A DNA stretch of 64,000 nt from CAUJIW01 sp963205175 (GCA_041060555.1 JBEUDS010000001.1), one strand, 5' to 3'. Shown: positions 7,979-16,943, counted from the first letter of the stretch. Notes: a model not told the origin generated them from the sequence alone. Numbers and translations: made by a program.

Positions 7979-10900
7979 TCAGCGGACCGGTGCCGCGCGA
8001 TTGCCGGCCGCCGGCGCGCCTTCAAGCCAGTCGACGAACGGCAGTCGCCGGACGATGACGAACTCGTCGCGGTTCGACCCCACGGTGCCGTAATAGTTGA
8101 AGCCGTAGGATTGCTGGGCATAGCCGCCGATCATGTGGGTGGGCTTCAGCGTCGTTCTGGTGACGGAGTTGTGGATGCCGCCGCGCTGGCCGGTCACTGG
8201 CGACCCCGGCGTGTTGATGATCTTTTCCTGCGCGTGGTACATGAACAGCGTGCCTTCCCGCATCCGCTGCGACACCACCGCGCGGGCGACCAGCGCGCCG
8301 TTGCTGTTGTAGGCCTCCACCCAGTCGTTGTCGGCGATGCCGGCCCTTGCCGCGTCGACCTCGCTCAGCCAGACCACCGGGCCGCCGCGATTGAGGGTCA
8401 GCATCAGCAGATTGTCGGTGTAGGTGGAATGAATGCCCCATTTCTGGTGCGGGGTGATGAAATTGAGGATGACCTGCGGTCCGTCGCCGCCGCGCGCCTT
8501 GATCTCCGGCGAGATGGAACGGGTGTCGATGGGCGGACGGTACACGCAGAAGCCCTCGCCGAAGGCCCGCATCCACAGGTGATCCTGATAGAGCTGCTGA
8601 CGGCCGGTCAGCGTTCGCCAGGGGATGCGCTCGTGCACGTTGGTGTAACCGGCATTGTAGCAGACATGTTCGGACTCCAGACCCGACCAGGTGGGTGAGG
8701 AGATGATCTTGCGCGGCTGGGCGACGATATCGCGGAAGCGGATCTTCTCGTCCTCCTTGGGCAGCGCAAGATGGCGATGGTCGCGCCCGGTTGTCTGCGA
8801 CAGCGCCTGCCATGCCTTGACCGCGACCTCGCCGTTGGTCTCCGGCGCCAGCGCCAGGATGACCTCGGTGGCATCGACGTCACTGTCGATACGGGGCAGC
8901 CCCTCGGTGGCACCGGGCTCGCTGACGGCGCCGTTGAGCCGCTTCAGGAACTCGACCTCGTGCTCGGTGTTCCAGCCGATACCCTTGCCGCCGTTGCCGA
9001 GGCTGGTCATCAGTGGCCCCAGCGCGGTGAACCGCTTGTAGACATTGGGGTAGTCGCGCTCGACCACGGCAATCTGCGGCATCGAGCGACCCGGTTCGGG
9101 AGGCGCGTCGCCGCGTGCCCAGTCGGCCACGTCGAGCGGCTGGGCGAGTTCGCCTGGCGTGTCGTGAAGGATGGGCGACAGCACGACGTCGGTTTCCACG
9201 CCCAGCACTTCGGGTGCCACCAGCGAGAATTTGCGGGCGATGGCCTTGTAGATGTCCCAGTCGCTGCGGCACTCCCACAGCGGATCGACCGCCGCCGTCA
9301 GCGGGTGGATGAACGGGTGCATGTCGGAGGTGTTGAGGTCGTTCTTCTCGTACCAGGTGGCGGTGGGCAGCACGATGTCGGAATAGACGCAGGTGGTCGA
9401 CATACGGAAGTCGAGCGTCACCAGCAGGTCGAGCTTGCCCTGTGGCGCCTCGTCGTGCCAGGCCACCTCGCGCGGCCGCGTCTGGCCGGTTTCTCCCAGA
9501 TCCTTGCCCTGCACGCCGTGGGCGGTGCCAAGCAGGTGCTTGAGGAAATATTCGTGGCCCTTGCCGCTGGAGCCGAGCAGGTTGGAGCGCCAGACGAACA
9601 TGTTGCGCGGCCAGTTGTCGGGATGGTCGGGGTCGGTGCAGGCAAAGCGCAGCGCCCCGTTGGCGAGCTGGGCCGCCACATGGGCCTTCGGGTCGCCGCC
9701 AGCGGCCCTGGCCTCGCGCCCGACATCCAGCGGGTTGCGCTGCAGTTGCGGCGCCGACGGCAGCCAGCCCATGCGCTCGGCACGCACATTATAGTCGATC
9801 AGGCTGCCGTCCCAGTCGCCGGCGGGCGCGGTGGGCGACAGGATGTCGTCGATGCGCAGGGTCTCGTACCGCCACTGGTCGGTGTGGGCGTAGAAGAACG
9901 ACGTCGAATTCATCTGGCGCGGCGGCCGGCTCCAGTCGAGCGCGAACGCCAGCGGCAGCCAGCCGGTCTGTGGCCGCAGTTTCTCCTGGCCGACATAGTG
10001 CGACCAGCCGCCGCCGGACTGGCCGACGCACCCGCACATCACCAACATGTTGATGATGCCGCGGTAGTTCATGTCCATGTGGTACCAGTGATTGAGGCCG
10101 GCCCCCAGGATGACCATGGACTTGCCCCGGGTCTGCTCGGCATTGCTGGCGAAGGCGCGGGCGGTGGCGATGATCTGCTGCCGCGCGACGCCGGTGATCC
10201 GTTCCGCCCACGCCGGCGTGTAGGGCACCATGTCGTCATAGTCGCAGGCCACGTGCTCGCCGCCGAGGCCGCGATCAAGGCCGTAGTTGGCGACCAGCAG
10301 ATCGAACACGCTTGCCACCAGCGCATCACCGTCCGCCAGCGCCAGCCGCTTCACCGGCACCCGGCGCATCAGCACGTCGGGGTCGTCGGTGCCGGCGAAG
10401 TGATCGTGCTGCAGATTGCCGAAATAGGGGAAGCCTACTTCCACCACATCGTCGCGGATGTCGATGAGCGACAGGCGCAGCGCGGTGTCGTCGCCGCGCC
10501 CGGATTTTTCCTCCAGATTCCACTTGCCCTGTTCCCCCCAGCGGAAGCCGATCGCCCCGTTGGGCACGACGAGGTCACCGCTGCGTTCGTCATAGGCGAC
10601 GGTCTTCCAGGCGGCGTTGTTGGTTTCACCCAGCTGGTGGGTGAAGTCGCTGGCGCGCAGCAGGCGTTCGGGCACCAGTCGCCCGTTCCGGTCGGGCGCC
10701 AGCCGGACCAGCATCGGCATGTCGGAGTATTGGCGCACATAGTCGCGGAAATAATCGGGCTGCCGGTCAAGATGGAACTCCCGCAGGATCACATGGCCAA
10801 ACGCCATGGCGAGGGCGGCGTCGGTGCCCTGTTTGGGGTGAAGCCACAGGTCGGCGAATTTCGAGGCTTCCGAATAGTCGGGGCAGATGACCACCGACTT

Positions 10901-11725
10901 CGCGCCCTTGTAGCGGACCTCGGTGTAGAAATGTGCGTCCGGGGTGCGGGTCTGCGGCACGTTGGAGCCCCACAGGATCAGAAAGCCGCTGTTGTACCAG
11001 TCGGCGCTTTCCGGCACGTCGGTCTGCTCGCCCCAGGTCTGCGGGCTGGCCGGCGGCAGATCGCAGTACCAGTCGTAGAAGCTCATGCAGACGCCGCCCA
11101 GCAGCGACAGGTAGCGGGAGCCGGCGGCGTAGGAGACCATCGACATCGCGGGGATTGGCGAAAAGCCGACCACCCGGTCGGGGCCGTGGCGCCGGATGGT
11201 ATAGGCGTTGGCGGCGGCGATGATCTCGGTGATCTCGTCCCAGTCGGCGCGCACGAAGCCGCCATGGCCGCGAATGGAAATATAGGAGTCCCGCACGGCC
11301 GGCGTCTCGACGACCGAGGCCCAGGCCGCCACGGGCGTCAGATTGGCACGGGCGGCGCGCCAGGCCTTGAGCAGGCGACCCCGGATCAGCGGGTATTTCA
11401 CCCGGTTGCCGCTGTAGAGATACCAGGAGTAGCTGGCGCCGCGCGAACAGCCGCGCGGTTCGTGGTTGGGCAGGTCGGGGCGGGTGCGCGGGTAATCGGT
11501 CTGCTGGGTCTCCCAGGTGACGATGCCGCCCTTGACGTAGATCTTCCACGAACACGAGCCGGTGCAGTTGGCGCCGTGGGTGGAGCGCACCACCTTGTCG
11601 TGCTGCCAGCGCTGGCGATAGCCGTCTTCCCAGCGCCGGTCCTCCCGCGTGGTGACGCCGTGGCCGTCGGCGAACGTCTCCGGCAGCCGGCGGAAGAAGG
11701 TGAGGCGGTCAAGCAGGTGGCTCAT
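7979..11725 (-). CDS. narG: Respiratory nitrate reductase alpha subunit (Mo-bisMGD)
   Basis: A 1248-residue catalytic subunit that reduces nitrate to nitrite on the cytoplasmic side of the membrane. The N-terminal FS0 cluster ligands are visible: H50, C54 and C58, then a Cys in RGCSRGASYSW, matching the numbering known for E. coli NarG. The body shows the molybdopterin oxidoreductase fold throughout (ILWGSNVPQTRTPDAHF, SWCYN-free interior, VLPTATWYEKNDLN). The start was placed at MSHLLDRLTFFRR because upstream in-frame sequence is not NarG-like. Length is normal. Confidence 0.97.
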   Translation of the reverse strand: MSHLLDRLTFFRRLPETFADGHGVTTREDRRWEDGYRQRWQHDKVVRSTHGANCTGSCSWKIYVKGGIVTWETQQTDYPRTRPDLPNHEPRGCSRGASYSWYLYSGNRVKYPLIRGRLLKAWRAARANLTPVAAWASVVETPAVRDSYISIRGHGGFVRADWDEITEIIAAANAYTIRRHGPDRVVGFSPIPAMSMVSYAAGSRYLSLLGGVCMSFYDWYCDLPPASPQTWGEQTDVPESADWYNSGFLILWGSNVPQTRTPDAHFYTEVRYKGAKSVVICPDYSEASKFADLWLHPKQGTDAALAMAFGHVILREFHLDRQPDYFRDYVRQYSDMPMLVRLAPDRNGRLVPERLLRASDFTHQLGETNNAAWKTVAYDERSGDLVVPNGAIGFRWGEQGKWNLEEKSGRGDDTALRLSLIDIRDDVVEVGFPYFGNLQHDHFAGTDDPDVLMRRVPVKRLALADGDALVASVFDLLVANYGLDRGLGGEHVACDYDDMVPYTPAWAERITGVARQQIIATARAFASNAEQTRGKSMVILGAGLNHWYHMDMNYRGIINMLVMCGCVGQSGGGWSHYVGQEKLRPQTGWLPLAFALDWSRPPRQMNSTSFFYAHTDQWRYETLRIDDILSPTAPAGDWDGSLIDYNVRAERMGWLPSAPQLQRNPLDVGREARAAGGDPKAHVAAQLANGALRFACTDPDHPDNWPRNMFVWRSNLLGSSGKGHEYFLKHLLGTAHGVQGKDLGETGQTRPREVAWHDEAPQGKLDLLVTLDFRMSTTCVYSDIVLPTATWYEKNDLNTSDMHPFIHPLTAAVDPLWECRSDWDIYKAIARKFSLVAPEVLGVETDVVLSPILHDTPGELAQPLDVADWARGDAPPEPGRSMPQIAVVERDYPNVYKRFTALGPLMTSLGNGGKGIGWNTEHEVEFLKRLNGAVSEPGATEGLPRIDSDVDATEVILALAPETNGEVAVKAWQALSQTTGRDHRHLALPKEDEKIRFRDIVAQPRKIISSPTWSGLESEHVCYNAGYTNVHERIPWRTLTGRQQLYQDHLWMRAFGEGFCVYRPPIDTRSISPEIKARGGDGPQVILNFITPHQKWGIHSTYTDNLLMLTLNRGGPVVWLSEVDAARAGIADNDWVEAYNSNGALVARAVVSQRMREGTLFMYHAQEKIINTPGSPVTGQRGGIHNSVTRTTLKPTHMIGGYAQQSYGFNYYGTVGSNRDEFVIVRRLPFVDWLEGAPAAGNRAAPVR

Positions 11726-11768
11726 GGCTCGGGCTCCGTGGGGATGGTCCGCTGGGCGAGGGGCGCGG

Positions 11769-14510
11769 CTACTGCGCCGGTTGCGGCGACGGGGGACGGG
11801 CGGGCCTGCTTTCGATGTCCCACAGCAGGCTGCCGCGGCGCACATACAGCGCCCAGGTCAACAGCGCGCAGCTGGCGTAGAAAATCAGGAAGCCCCACAG
11901 GGCGGCGTCCGGCGCGCCGGTGAGCGTGATCGCCGTGCCGTAGCTCTTGGGGATGAAGAAGGCGCCGTAGGCGGCGATCGCGGACGTGAAGCCGGTGATG
12001 GCGGCGGATTCCTTTTCCGCCTGCCGGCGCTGGTCGTCGGGCGCCTTGTGCGGCTCCAGCCGCGCGATTTCCTTGCGCATGATGTTGGGAATCATCTGGA
12101 AGGTGGAGGCATTGCCGACGCCGGTGAGGAAGAACAGCACCAGGAAGCAGGCGAAGAAACCGGCGAAGTTGGCGAGATGCAGGAAATAGAGCACACCCAG
12201 CACGCCGCCGATCAGGCCCGCGAATACCACCAGCGTGACGCGCGCGCCGCCGAAGCGGTCGGCGATCCAGCCGGTGGCGGCGCGGCTGGCGGCGCCGACC
12301 AGCGGCCCCACCCAGGCATAGGCCAGCGCGTTGACCTCGGGGAATGTCGCCTTGATCAGCAGCGGCAGGGCGGCGGAAAAGCCGATGAACGAACCGAAGG
12401 TGCCGGTGTAGAGCCAGCACATCAGCCAGTTGTGGCGTCGGGTGAAGATCACCGACTGCTCCGCGAACGACGCCTTGGCCGAGGCGATGTCGTTCATGCC
12501 GAGCCAGGCCAGCAGGCTGGACGCGATAATGAAGGGAATCCAGACGAAGCCGGCGTTCTGCAGCCAGAGCCGGGTTTCAACGCCCTTGTCCAGGCCCGTC
12601 AGCGGCTCGCCGCCCAGGCTGCCGAACACGCCGGCGGTGATCACCAGCGGCACCAGGAACTGGACCACCGACACGCCGAGATTGCCGAGGCCGGCGTTGA
12701 GCGCCAGCGCGTTGCCCTTTTCGCTGCGCGGGAAGAAAAAGCCGATGTTGGCCATCGACGAGGCGAAGTTGCCGCCACCGAAGCCGCACAGCAGGGCGAG
12801 GCCGAGGAAGACGATGTAGGGCGTGTCCGGGTTCTGCACCGCCATGCCGATGCCGGCGGCGGGCAGCAGCAGGGACAGCGTCGACAAGGTGGTCCACAGC
12901 CGGCCGCCGAAGATCGGCACCATGAAGGAATAGAAGATGCGCAGCGTCGCCCCCGACAGGCCGGGCAGAGCCGCCAGCCAGAACAGCTGGTCGGTGGTGT
13001 AGTCGAAGCCGACCAGCGGCAGCTTGGTGACCACCACCGACCACACCATCCAGACCGCGAAGGCCAGCAGCAGCGCGGGGATCGAGATCATCAGGTTGCG
13101 CCGGGCGATGGCGCGGCCGCCGGTCCGCCAGAAGACGGGATCTTCCGGCCGCCAGTCGCCGAGCGCGCGCGGCCCCAGCCTGCCGGCCTGGGCCGGCCCG
13201 TGCACGGGCTGCATTTCCGGCAGCTCGGGCAGCGCGGTGATGCCGATGCCGCGTTCGGCCGCCCGCCGTTCCATCTGGCGGATGGACACGTGCATCCAGA
13301 CCAGCGCCGTGGCGACGAGCAGGAACAGCAGCATGAAGCAGCTGGTCCAGATGCCGGTGGCGTCCAGCAGGGCGCCGAAGGCGATCGGCAGCAGGAAGCC
13401 GCCCAGGCCGCCGATCATGCCGACCAGACCGCCGACGGCGCCGACATGGTCGGGGTAATAGACCGGGATATGCTTGTACACCGCCGCCTTGCCGAGCGAC
13501 ATGGCGAAGCCGAGCGTGAACATCAGCACCAGGAACGGCACCAGGCCCATGGCGAGCGAGAAGCGCACATCACCGCGGAGGGTGTGCACGCTGTACGTCG
13601 CCGGCGGATAGGCCAGCAGGAACAGGCAGAGCCCGGAGACGATGAAGGTGAAGTACATGATCGAGCGGGCGCCGTAGCGGTCCGACAGATGGCCGCCATA
13701 GGCCCTGAACAGGCTGGCCGGAATCGAGTAGAGCGCCCCCAGCATGCCGGCGGCGCGGATATCGACCTTGTACACGTCGGTCAGATAATGCGGCAGCCAT
13801 AGGGCCAGCGCGACGAAGGCGCCGAAGACGAAGAAATAATAGAGCGCGAACCGCCAGACCTGGATGTTCTTCAGCGGTTCAAGCTGCAGCAGCGTGCCCG
13901 GAGCCCTGCGACCTTGCGCGCGCATCCGCAACGTCTGCGGGTCGTCGCGGGTGGCCAGCCAGAAGATGATCGCCATCACCACCAGCGCCGCGGCCCAGAT
14001 TTCCGCAACCCGCTGCCAGCCGAACGCCACCATGACGAACGGCGCCAGGAACTTGGTGACGGCGGCGCCGACATTGCCGGCCCCGAACACGCCCAGCGCC
14101 GTGCCCTGCTGCTGGGGGGGGTACCAGCGCGAGACATAGGCGATGCCGACCGCGAACGAGCCGCCGGCGATGCCGACGCCCAATGCCGCGACCAGCAACT
14201 GGCCATAGCTCTGGGCGTGGGTGAGCGCCCAGGTGGCGGCCGCCGCGGCCAGCATCACCAGGGTGAAGACGCGTCGCCCGCCATACTGGTCGGTCCAGAT
14301 GCCCAGCACGACGCGGATCAGCGAGCCGGTCAGGATCGGGGTGCCGACCAGCAGGCCGAACTGCGTGTCGCTGAGGCCGAGTTCAGCCTTCAGTTCGATG
14401 CCGATGATGGCGAAGATCGTCCAGACGGCGAAGCAGACCGTGAACGCGAGCGTGCTAACGCCGAGAATGCGGGATGGCTCGCCCGGTCCGGCGCCCTCGA
14501 CATGATCCAT
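11769..14510 (-). CDS. narK: Fused nitrate/nitrite transporter NarK1-NarK2
   Basis: A 913-residue double major facilitator protein. The first half (to about 430) is a NarK1-like nitrate/proton symporter domain. The second half (about 480-900) is a NarK2-like nitrate/nitrite antiporter domain (GFGGGNFASSMANIGFFFP signature), joined by a charged linker. Such fusions are known in Paracoccus and other denitrifiers; together they start nitrate import and then swap nitrite out. I chose the second Met (MDHVEGAGPG) because GGAGG lies just upstream. There are 43 bp before narG, so it heads the operon. Confidence 0.93.
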   Translation of the reverse strand: MDHVEGAGPGEPSRILGVSTLAFTVCFAVWTIFAIIGIELKAELGLSDTQFGLLVGTPILTGSLIRVVLGIWTDQYGGRRVFTLVMLAAAAATWALTHAQSYGQLLVAALGVGIAGGSFAVGIAYVSRWYPPQQQGTALGVFGAGNVGAAVTKFLAPFVMVAFGWQRVAEIWAAALVVMAIIFWLATRDDPQTLRMRAQGRRAPGTLLQLEPLKNIQVWRFALYYFFVFGAFVALALWLPHYLTDVYKVDIRAAGMLGALYSIPASLFRAYGGHLSDRYGARSIMYFTFIVSGLCLFLLAYPPATYSVHTLRGDVRFSLAMGLVPFLVLMFTLGFAMSLGKAAVYKHIPVYYPDHVGAVGGLVGMIGGLGGFLLPIAFGALLDATGIWTSCFMLLFLLVATALVWMHVSIRQMERRAAERGIGITALPELPEMQPVHGPAQAGRLGPRALGDWRPEDPVFWRTGGRAIARRNLMISIPALLLAFAVWMVWSVVVTKLPLVGFDYTTDQLFWLAALPGLSGATLRIFYSFMVPIFGGRLWTTLSTLSLLLPAAGIGMAVQNPDTPYIVFLGLALLCGFGGGNFASSMANIGFFFPRSEKGNALALNAGLGNLGVSVVQFLVPLVITAGVFGSLGGEPLTGLDKGVETRLWLQNAGFVWIPFIIASSLLAWLGMNDIASAKASFAEQSVIFTRRHNWLMCWLYTGTFGSFIGFSAALPLLIKATFPEVNALAYAWVGPLVGAASRAATGWIADRFGGARVTLVVFAGLIGGVLGVLYFLHLANFAGFFACFLVLFFLTGVGNASTFQMIPNIMRKEIARLEPHKAPDDQRRQAEKESAAITGFTSAIAAYGAFFIPKSYGTAITLTGAPDAALWGFLIFYASCALLTWALYVRRGSLLWDIESRPARPPSPQPAQ

Positions 14511-14683
14511 GTTGCCCTCCACCGGCCTGCATGTCAGCGGCAGATGACCGATGTTGACGACAGCGAAGATCGAGATGAATCAGGAATTTGGCTGTCGGGA
14601 AAAATGCAAGCGGCCAGTTGATGACGGGGGCATGCAGGGCGCGCCAGTGTATGTGACGTTCTTGCGTATGAGGGTTTGCCTAC

Positions 14684-14697
14684 TTGATTCTCATCAA
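14684..14697. promoter_or_regulatory. Perfect FNR/Dnr-type box
   Basis: TTGATTCTCATCAA is a perfect match to the FNR-family consensus TTGAT-N4-ATCAA. It lies between divergent narK (ATG at 14510) and the Crp/Fnr regulator (ATG at 14750). Its centre is 59 bp before the regulator ATG. This suits autoregulation and, reading the other way, activation of the nar operon with an untranslated leader of roughly 140 nt. Confidence 0.88.
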
Positions 14698-14749
14698 GTG
14701 GTGCTGGAAACTGGCGGCAGCGGAAATGGAATAACACGAGAGGCTGCCC

Positions 14750-15475
14750 ATGCGTTCCGACGATATGCCGCTGATTCGCGATCTGCCGCTGTTCCGGTCG
14801 ATGGACGACTCTTCGTTCGAGGAGATGGCGGGTCTTGCCTATCTGCAGCGTTTTCCGCAGGGCGTCGATCTGATCACCGAGGGCGATCCCGCCGATTTCC
14901 TCCACGTCGTGGTTGATGGCAGCGTCGAGCTTTTTGCCGGCTGGAACGACCGCGAGGCGAGCATGGCAGTGGTCGTGCCGGTGAACACCTTCATTCTGGC
15001 AGCGGTTATCCGTGACAGTCCCTACCTGATGTCGGGGCGCACACTGGAGGCTTCCCGCCTGCTGCTGATCCCGGCGGAGGTCGTGCGCAAGCTGTTCCGC
15101 ACCGACAGCGGCTTTTCCCGCGCCATTGTCGATGAACTGGCGGGCTGCTACCGCGGCCTGGTGCGGGAAAGCAAGAACCTGAAGCTGCGCAGCAGCATCG
15201 AACGCCTGGCCAATTATCTGCTGGCCCAGCAACGGGCGCAGGGCGAGCGGGAACACGTCACCTTGCGCTACGAAAAGCGCGTGCTGGCGTCATTGCTCGG
15301 GATGACGCCGGAGAATCTCTCCCGCGCCTTCGCCACCCTCGGGCCCTATGGAGTCGAGGTGGACGGACGCACCGTCCGCCTCAGCAAACCCCGGGATCTG
15401 CGGGTTCTGGCCAAGCCATCGCCGCTGATCGACGGGCGCGGCGGCGACTGGGGCGCCAACCGGCCGGATCATTGA
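14750..15475 (+). CDS. Crp/Fnr-family regulator (NarR/Dnr-like)
   Basis: A 241-residue regulator. It has an N-terminal cyclic-nucleotide-binding fold (about 12-130), a long dimerisation helix, and a C-terminal winged helix with recognition region LASLLGMTPENLSRAFATL (about 175-195). There is no N-terminal cysteine cluster, so it is not an oxygen-sensing Fnr itself. It resembles Dnr/NarR types that respond to NO, nitrite or nitrate. It is divergent from the nar operon, with a perfect FNR-family site in the shared spacer, so it is probably the local activator. GAGAGG lies before the ATG. Confidence 0.9.
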   Translation: MRSDDMPLIRDLPLFRSMDDSSFEEMAGLAYLQRFPQGVDLITEGDPADFLHVVVDGSVELFAGWNDREASMAVVVPVNTFILAAVIRDSPYLMSGRTLEASRLLLIPAEVVRKLFRTDSGFSRAIVDELAGCYRGLVRESKNLKLRSSIERLANYLLAQQRAQGEREHVTLRYEKRVLASLLGMTPENLSRAFATLGPYGVEVDGRTVRLSKPRDLRVLAKPSPLIDGRGGDWGANRPDH

Positions 15476-15484
15476 CCGGCCACG

Positions 15485-15515
15485 GGTATACTGACCTGAT
15501 TGCGGAAATCCCCCC
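15485..15515 (+). repeat. Interspersed repeat fragment (copy 3)
   Basis: GGTATACTGACCTGATTGC followed by GGAAATCCCC, immediately after the regulator stop codon. It is related to the TATACTGATTAATG/CCCGGAAAT motifs at the other copies. Confidence 0.5.
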
Positions 15516-15548
15516 GGTCCGCCATGAGCCCCGGATCGCGTGTTGGCC

Positions 15549-15657
15549 GTCATCCCCGGGCTTGACCCGGGGATCCGCGGAGCAGGTTTCCGGCCGCGTC
15601 GCCCTGTCCGGTCGGAGCAGTCTCGGCGTGGATGGCCGGGACACGCCCGGCCATGAC
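15549..15657. repeat. Bipartite double-hairpin palindromic element
   Basis: Two perfect 9-bp hairpins with 5-nt loops sit at 15552-15574 (ATCCCCGGG...CCCGGGGAT) and 15632-15654 (ATGGCCGGG...CCCGGCCAT). The outer ends GTCAT and ATGAC are also complementary. This layout matches palindromic intergenic elements common in alphaproteobacterial chromosomes. It lies between the Fnr-type regulator and parE, within a 314-bp stretch that has no gene. Confidence 0.75.
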
Positions 15658-15677
15658 GTGAGGAACGCGAGAGAACA

Positions 15678-15750
15678 GGTATACTGTCCCCGGGAAATCC
15701 CCCCACTGTCCCCGGAAATCAGTCCCCGGAAATCCCGCCCGGAAATCCCG
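15678..15750 (+). repeat. Interspersed repeat with CCCGGAAAT tandem core (copy 4)
   Basis: Starts GGTATACTGTCCCC and contains repeated blocks of (T/A)GTCCCCGGAAATC and CCCGGAAATCCCG. It is a close relative of the element at 44414-44507. Confidence 0.7.
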
Positions 15751-15789
15751 AAGATCGGGGCGCGGCGACGGTTCGGGATCAAACATGGA

Positions 15790-16098
15790 TCAATGCTCCG
15801 AGAGAAGGCCCTGCCAGTTCTGGCCGCCGTAATAGAAGCCGAGAATGATCGCCTGCTCGTCGGTCACCGTGAAAGCGATGGTCACGCGCCGCTCAAAGCC
15901 CACGGTGCGAAGGCCGGGGCGAATATCGTCACGCAGCGTCCCGCGTTCGGAAGCGATATCGAAGCCGCGCACATAGGTCTCAAGCCGGTCGATATAGCCA
16001 AGCGCGATGTCGGGTGATGCGGCGTCGGCAATCCATTCATACAGGGATAGAAGATCGGCCCGCGCTTCGGGCGATAGAATGACAATGCGGCGCTTCAC
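15790..16098 (-). CDS. parE: ParE/RelE-family toxin
   Basis: A 102-residue toxin with the ParE pattern: LSPEARADLLSLYEWIAD at the start, a central ERGTLRDDIRPGLRTVGF and the terminal strand AIILGFYYGGQNW. ParE toxins inhibit DNA gyrase; other family members cut ribosome-bound mRNA. It lies 2 bp downstream of its antitoxin gene in the classical antitoxin-first order, so the pair should be one transcript. Confidence 0.9.
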   Translation of the reverse strand: MKRRIVILSPEARADLLSLYEWIADAASPDIALGYIDRLETYVRGFDIASERGTLRDDIRPGLRTVGFERRVTIAFTVTDEQAIILGFYYGGQNWQGLLSEH

Positions 16099-16100
16099 GT

Positions 16101-16376
16101 CTAGCCTTTCGTCCGCTCCGCATGACGGGCGCGCACGCTGGCGAACGCATCATCGACGCTGACGCCGCGCGAAGGATCGGCTTTCATGGCATCGAAACTC
16201 GGAGCCACCTGATGCTGGAGCCAGCGCCCGATCGCCTCATCTCGTTCTTTCAGAGCGCGGATACCGGCACGGACCACTTCGCTCGCCGAGGCATAATCGC
16301 CCGCATCGACCTTTGCGTCGATAAACGCCGCCTGATCGCTCGGCAGGCTGATGGTTCTTTTCTCGATGGTCGCCAT
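16101..16376 (-). CDS. parD: ParD-family antitoxin
   Basis: A 91-residue ribbon-helix-helix (CopG/ParD) antitoxin. The N-terminal strand KRTISLPSDQAAFI and the helices with DYASASEVVRAGIRALKERD are typical of ParD. The charged C-terminal half should wrap the ParE toxin. The gene is preceded by GGAGGTGC and by a perfect 25-bp palindrome that is very probably its autorepression operator. The module sits in repeat-rich intergenic DNA, fitting addiction or mobile origin. Confidence 0.9.
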   Translation of the reverse strand: MATIEKRTISLPSDQAAFIDAKVDAGDYASASEVVRAGIRALKERDEAIGRWLQHQVAPSFDAMKADPSRGVSVDDAFASVRARHAERTKG

Positions 16377-16403
16377 GATGCACCTCCAATGTCCATCATA
16401 TCA

Positions 16404-16428
16404 TGCGGTATGAATTATTCATACCGCA
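16404..16428. promoter_or_regulatory. parDE operator palindrome
   Basis: TGCGGTATGAAT-T-ATTCATACCGCA is a perfect 12-1-12 palindrome, 28 bp upstream of the parD ATG. Ribbon-helix-helix antitoxins normally repress from such sites, so this is the likely ParD/ParDE operator. Confidence 0.82.
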
Positions 16429-16532
16429 AAGTCGATAGGGTAAGTGCCTCAATTACCGGGAATATGCCCTAAGAACGGCTTCTACCCCTCATATCGAGGA
16501 TTAAGCCGATGGTGGAGATAGGAAACCAAACT

Positions 16533-16585
16533 TTCGGGGACAGTACGCTCATTTCGATTTCCAGTGCGATTTCCGGGGACAGTGC
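16533..16585 (+). repeat. Interspersed repeat fragments (copy 5)
   Basis: Two degenerate units, CGGGGACAGTACGCTCATTT and GATTTCCGGGGACAGTGC, related to the CCCGGAAAT/GACARTATACTG family. They are in the 567-bp gap between parD and the nitronate monooxygenase-like gene, which holds only repeats and the parDE operator. Confidence 0.5.
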
Positions 16586-16734
16586 ACCATTCAGGCCGCA
16601 TTCCCGGCGAATGCCCGGAGCGGCTTTCCAATAAGTAGTCCTCCGCCCCCCGCCCGTTGATTGCGGTTTTGGCAACAATCGCGTGCGGAAAATCCGTTTG
16701 TCCGGCGTGGCAGGCGCGCTCATGCTGTTCCCCG

Positions 16735-16884
16735 GTCGCCAACGCAGGGCGACAACGCAGGTCGCCAACGCGCAGGGCGCGCGGGATGCGCGCGGTCATC
16801 AAAACAGCGCGCGGGATGTGCGCGCATCAGAACAGCGCGCGGCGTGCGTCTTACAAGAGCAGCGCGGGGCGTGCGCGCCCATCG
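16735..16884 (+). repeat. Two adjacent short tandem-repeat arrays
   Basis: First comes a 13-bp unit about three times (GTCGCCAACGCAG and variants, 16735-16775). Then a 25-32 bp degenerate unit appears about four times, each starting CAGSGCGCG or similar (16773, 16805, 16833, 16860). The array ends 60 bp before the next start codon. Open frames through it look like by-products of the repeat. Confidence 0.6.
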
Positions 16885-16943
16885 CGCGGGATCACAACGG
16901 GATCGGCGAAAAGCCGGGCCGAACGGAACGACAGGGGAGGGTT

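Noticed and set aside
6152..11923. Very long plus-strand frames opposite narJ, narH and narG
   Set aside because: Mirror frames caused by high GC third positions; the minus-strand products are unmistakable nar subunits.
15500..15790. CRISPR-like array, because of the regular CCCGGAAATC blocks
   Set aside because: Units are about 10 bp, degenerate, and have no unique spacers or cas genes; this is a small interspersed repeat.
16469..16802. Minus-strand frames upstream of parD
   Set aside because: They translate repeats and tandem arrays and match no family.
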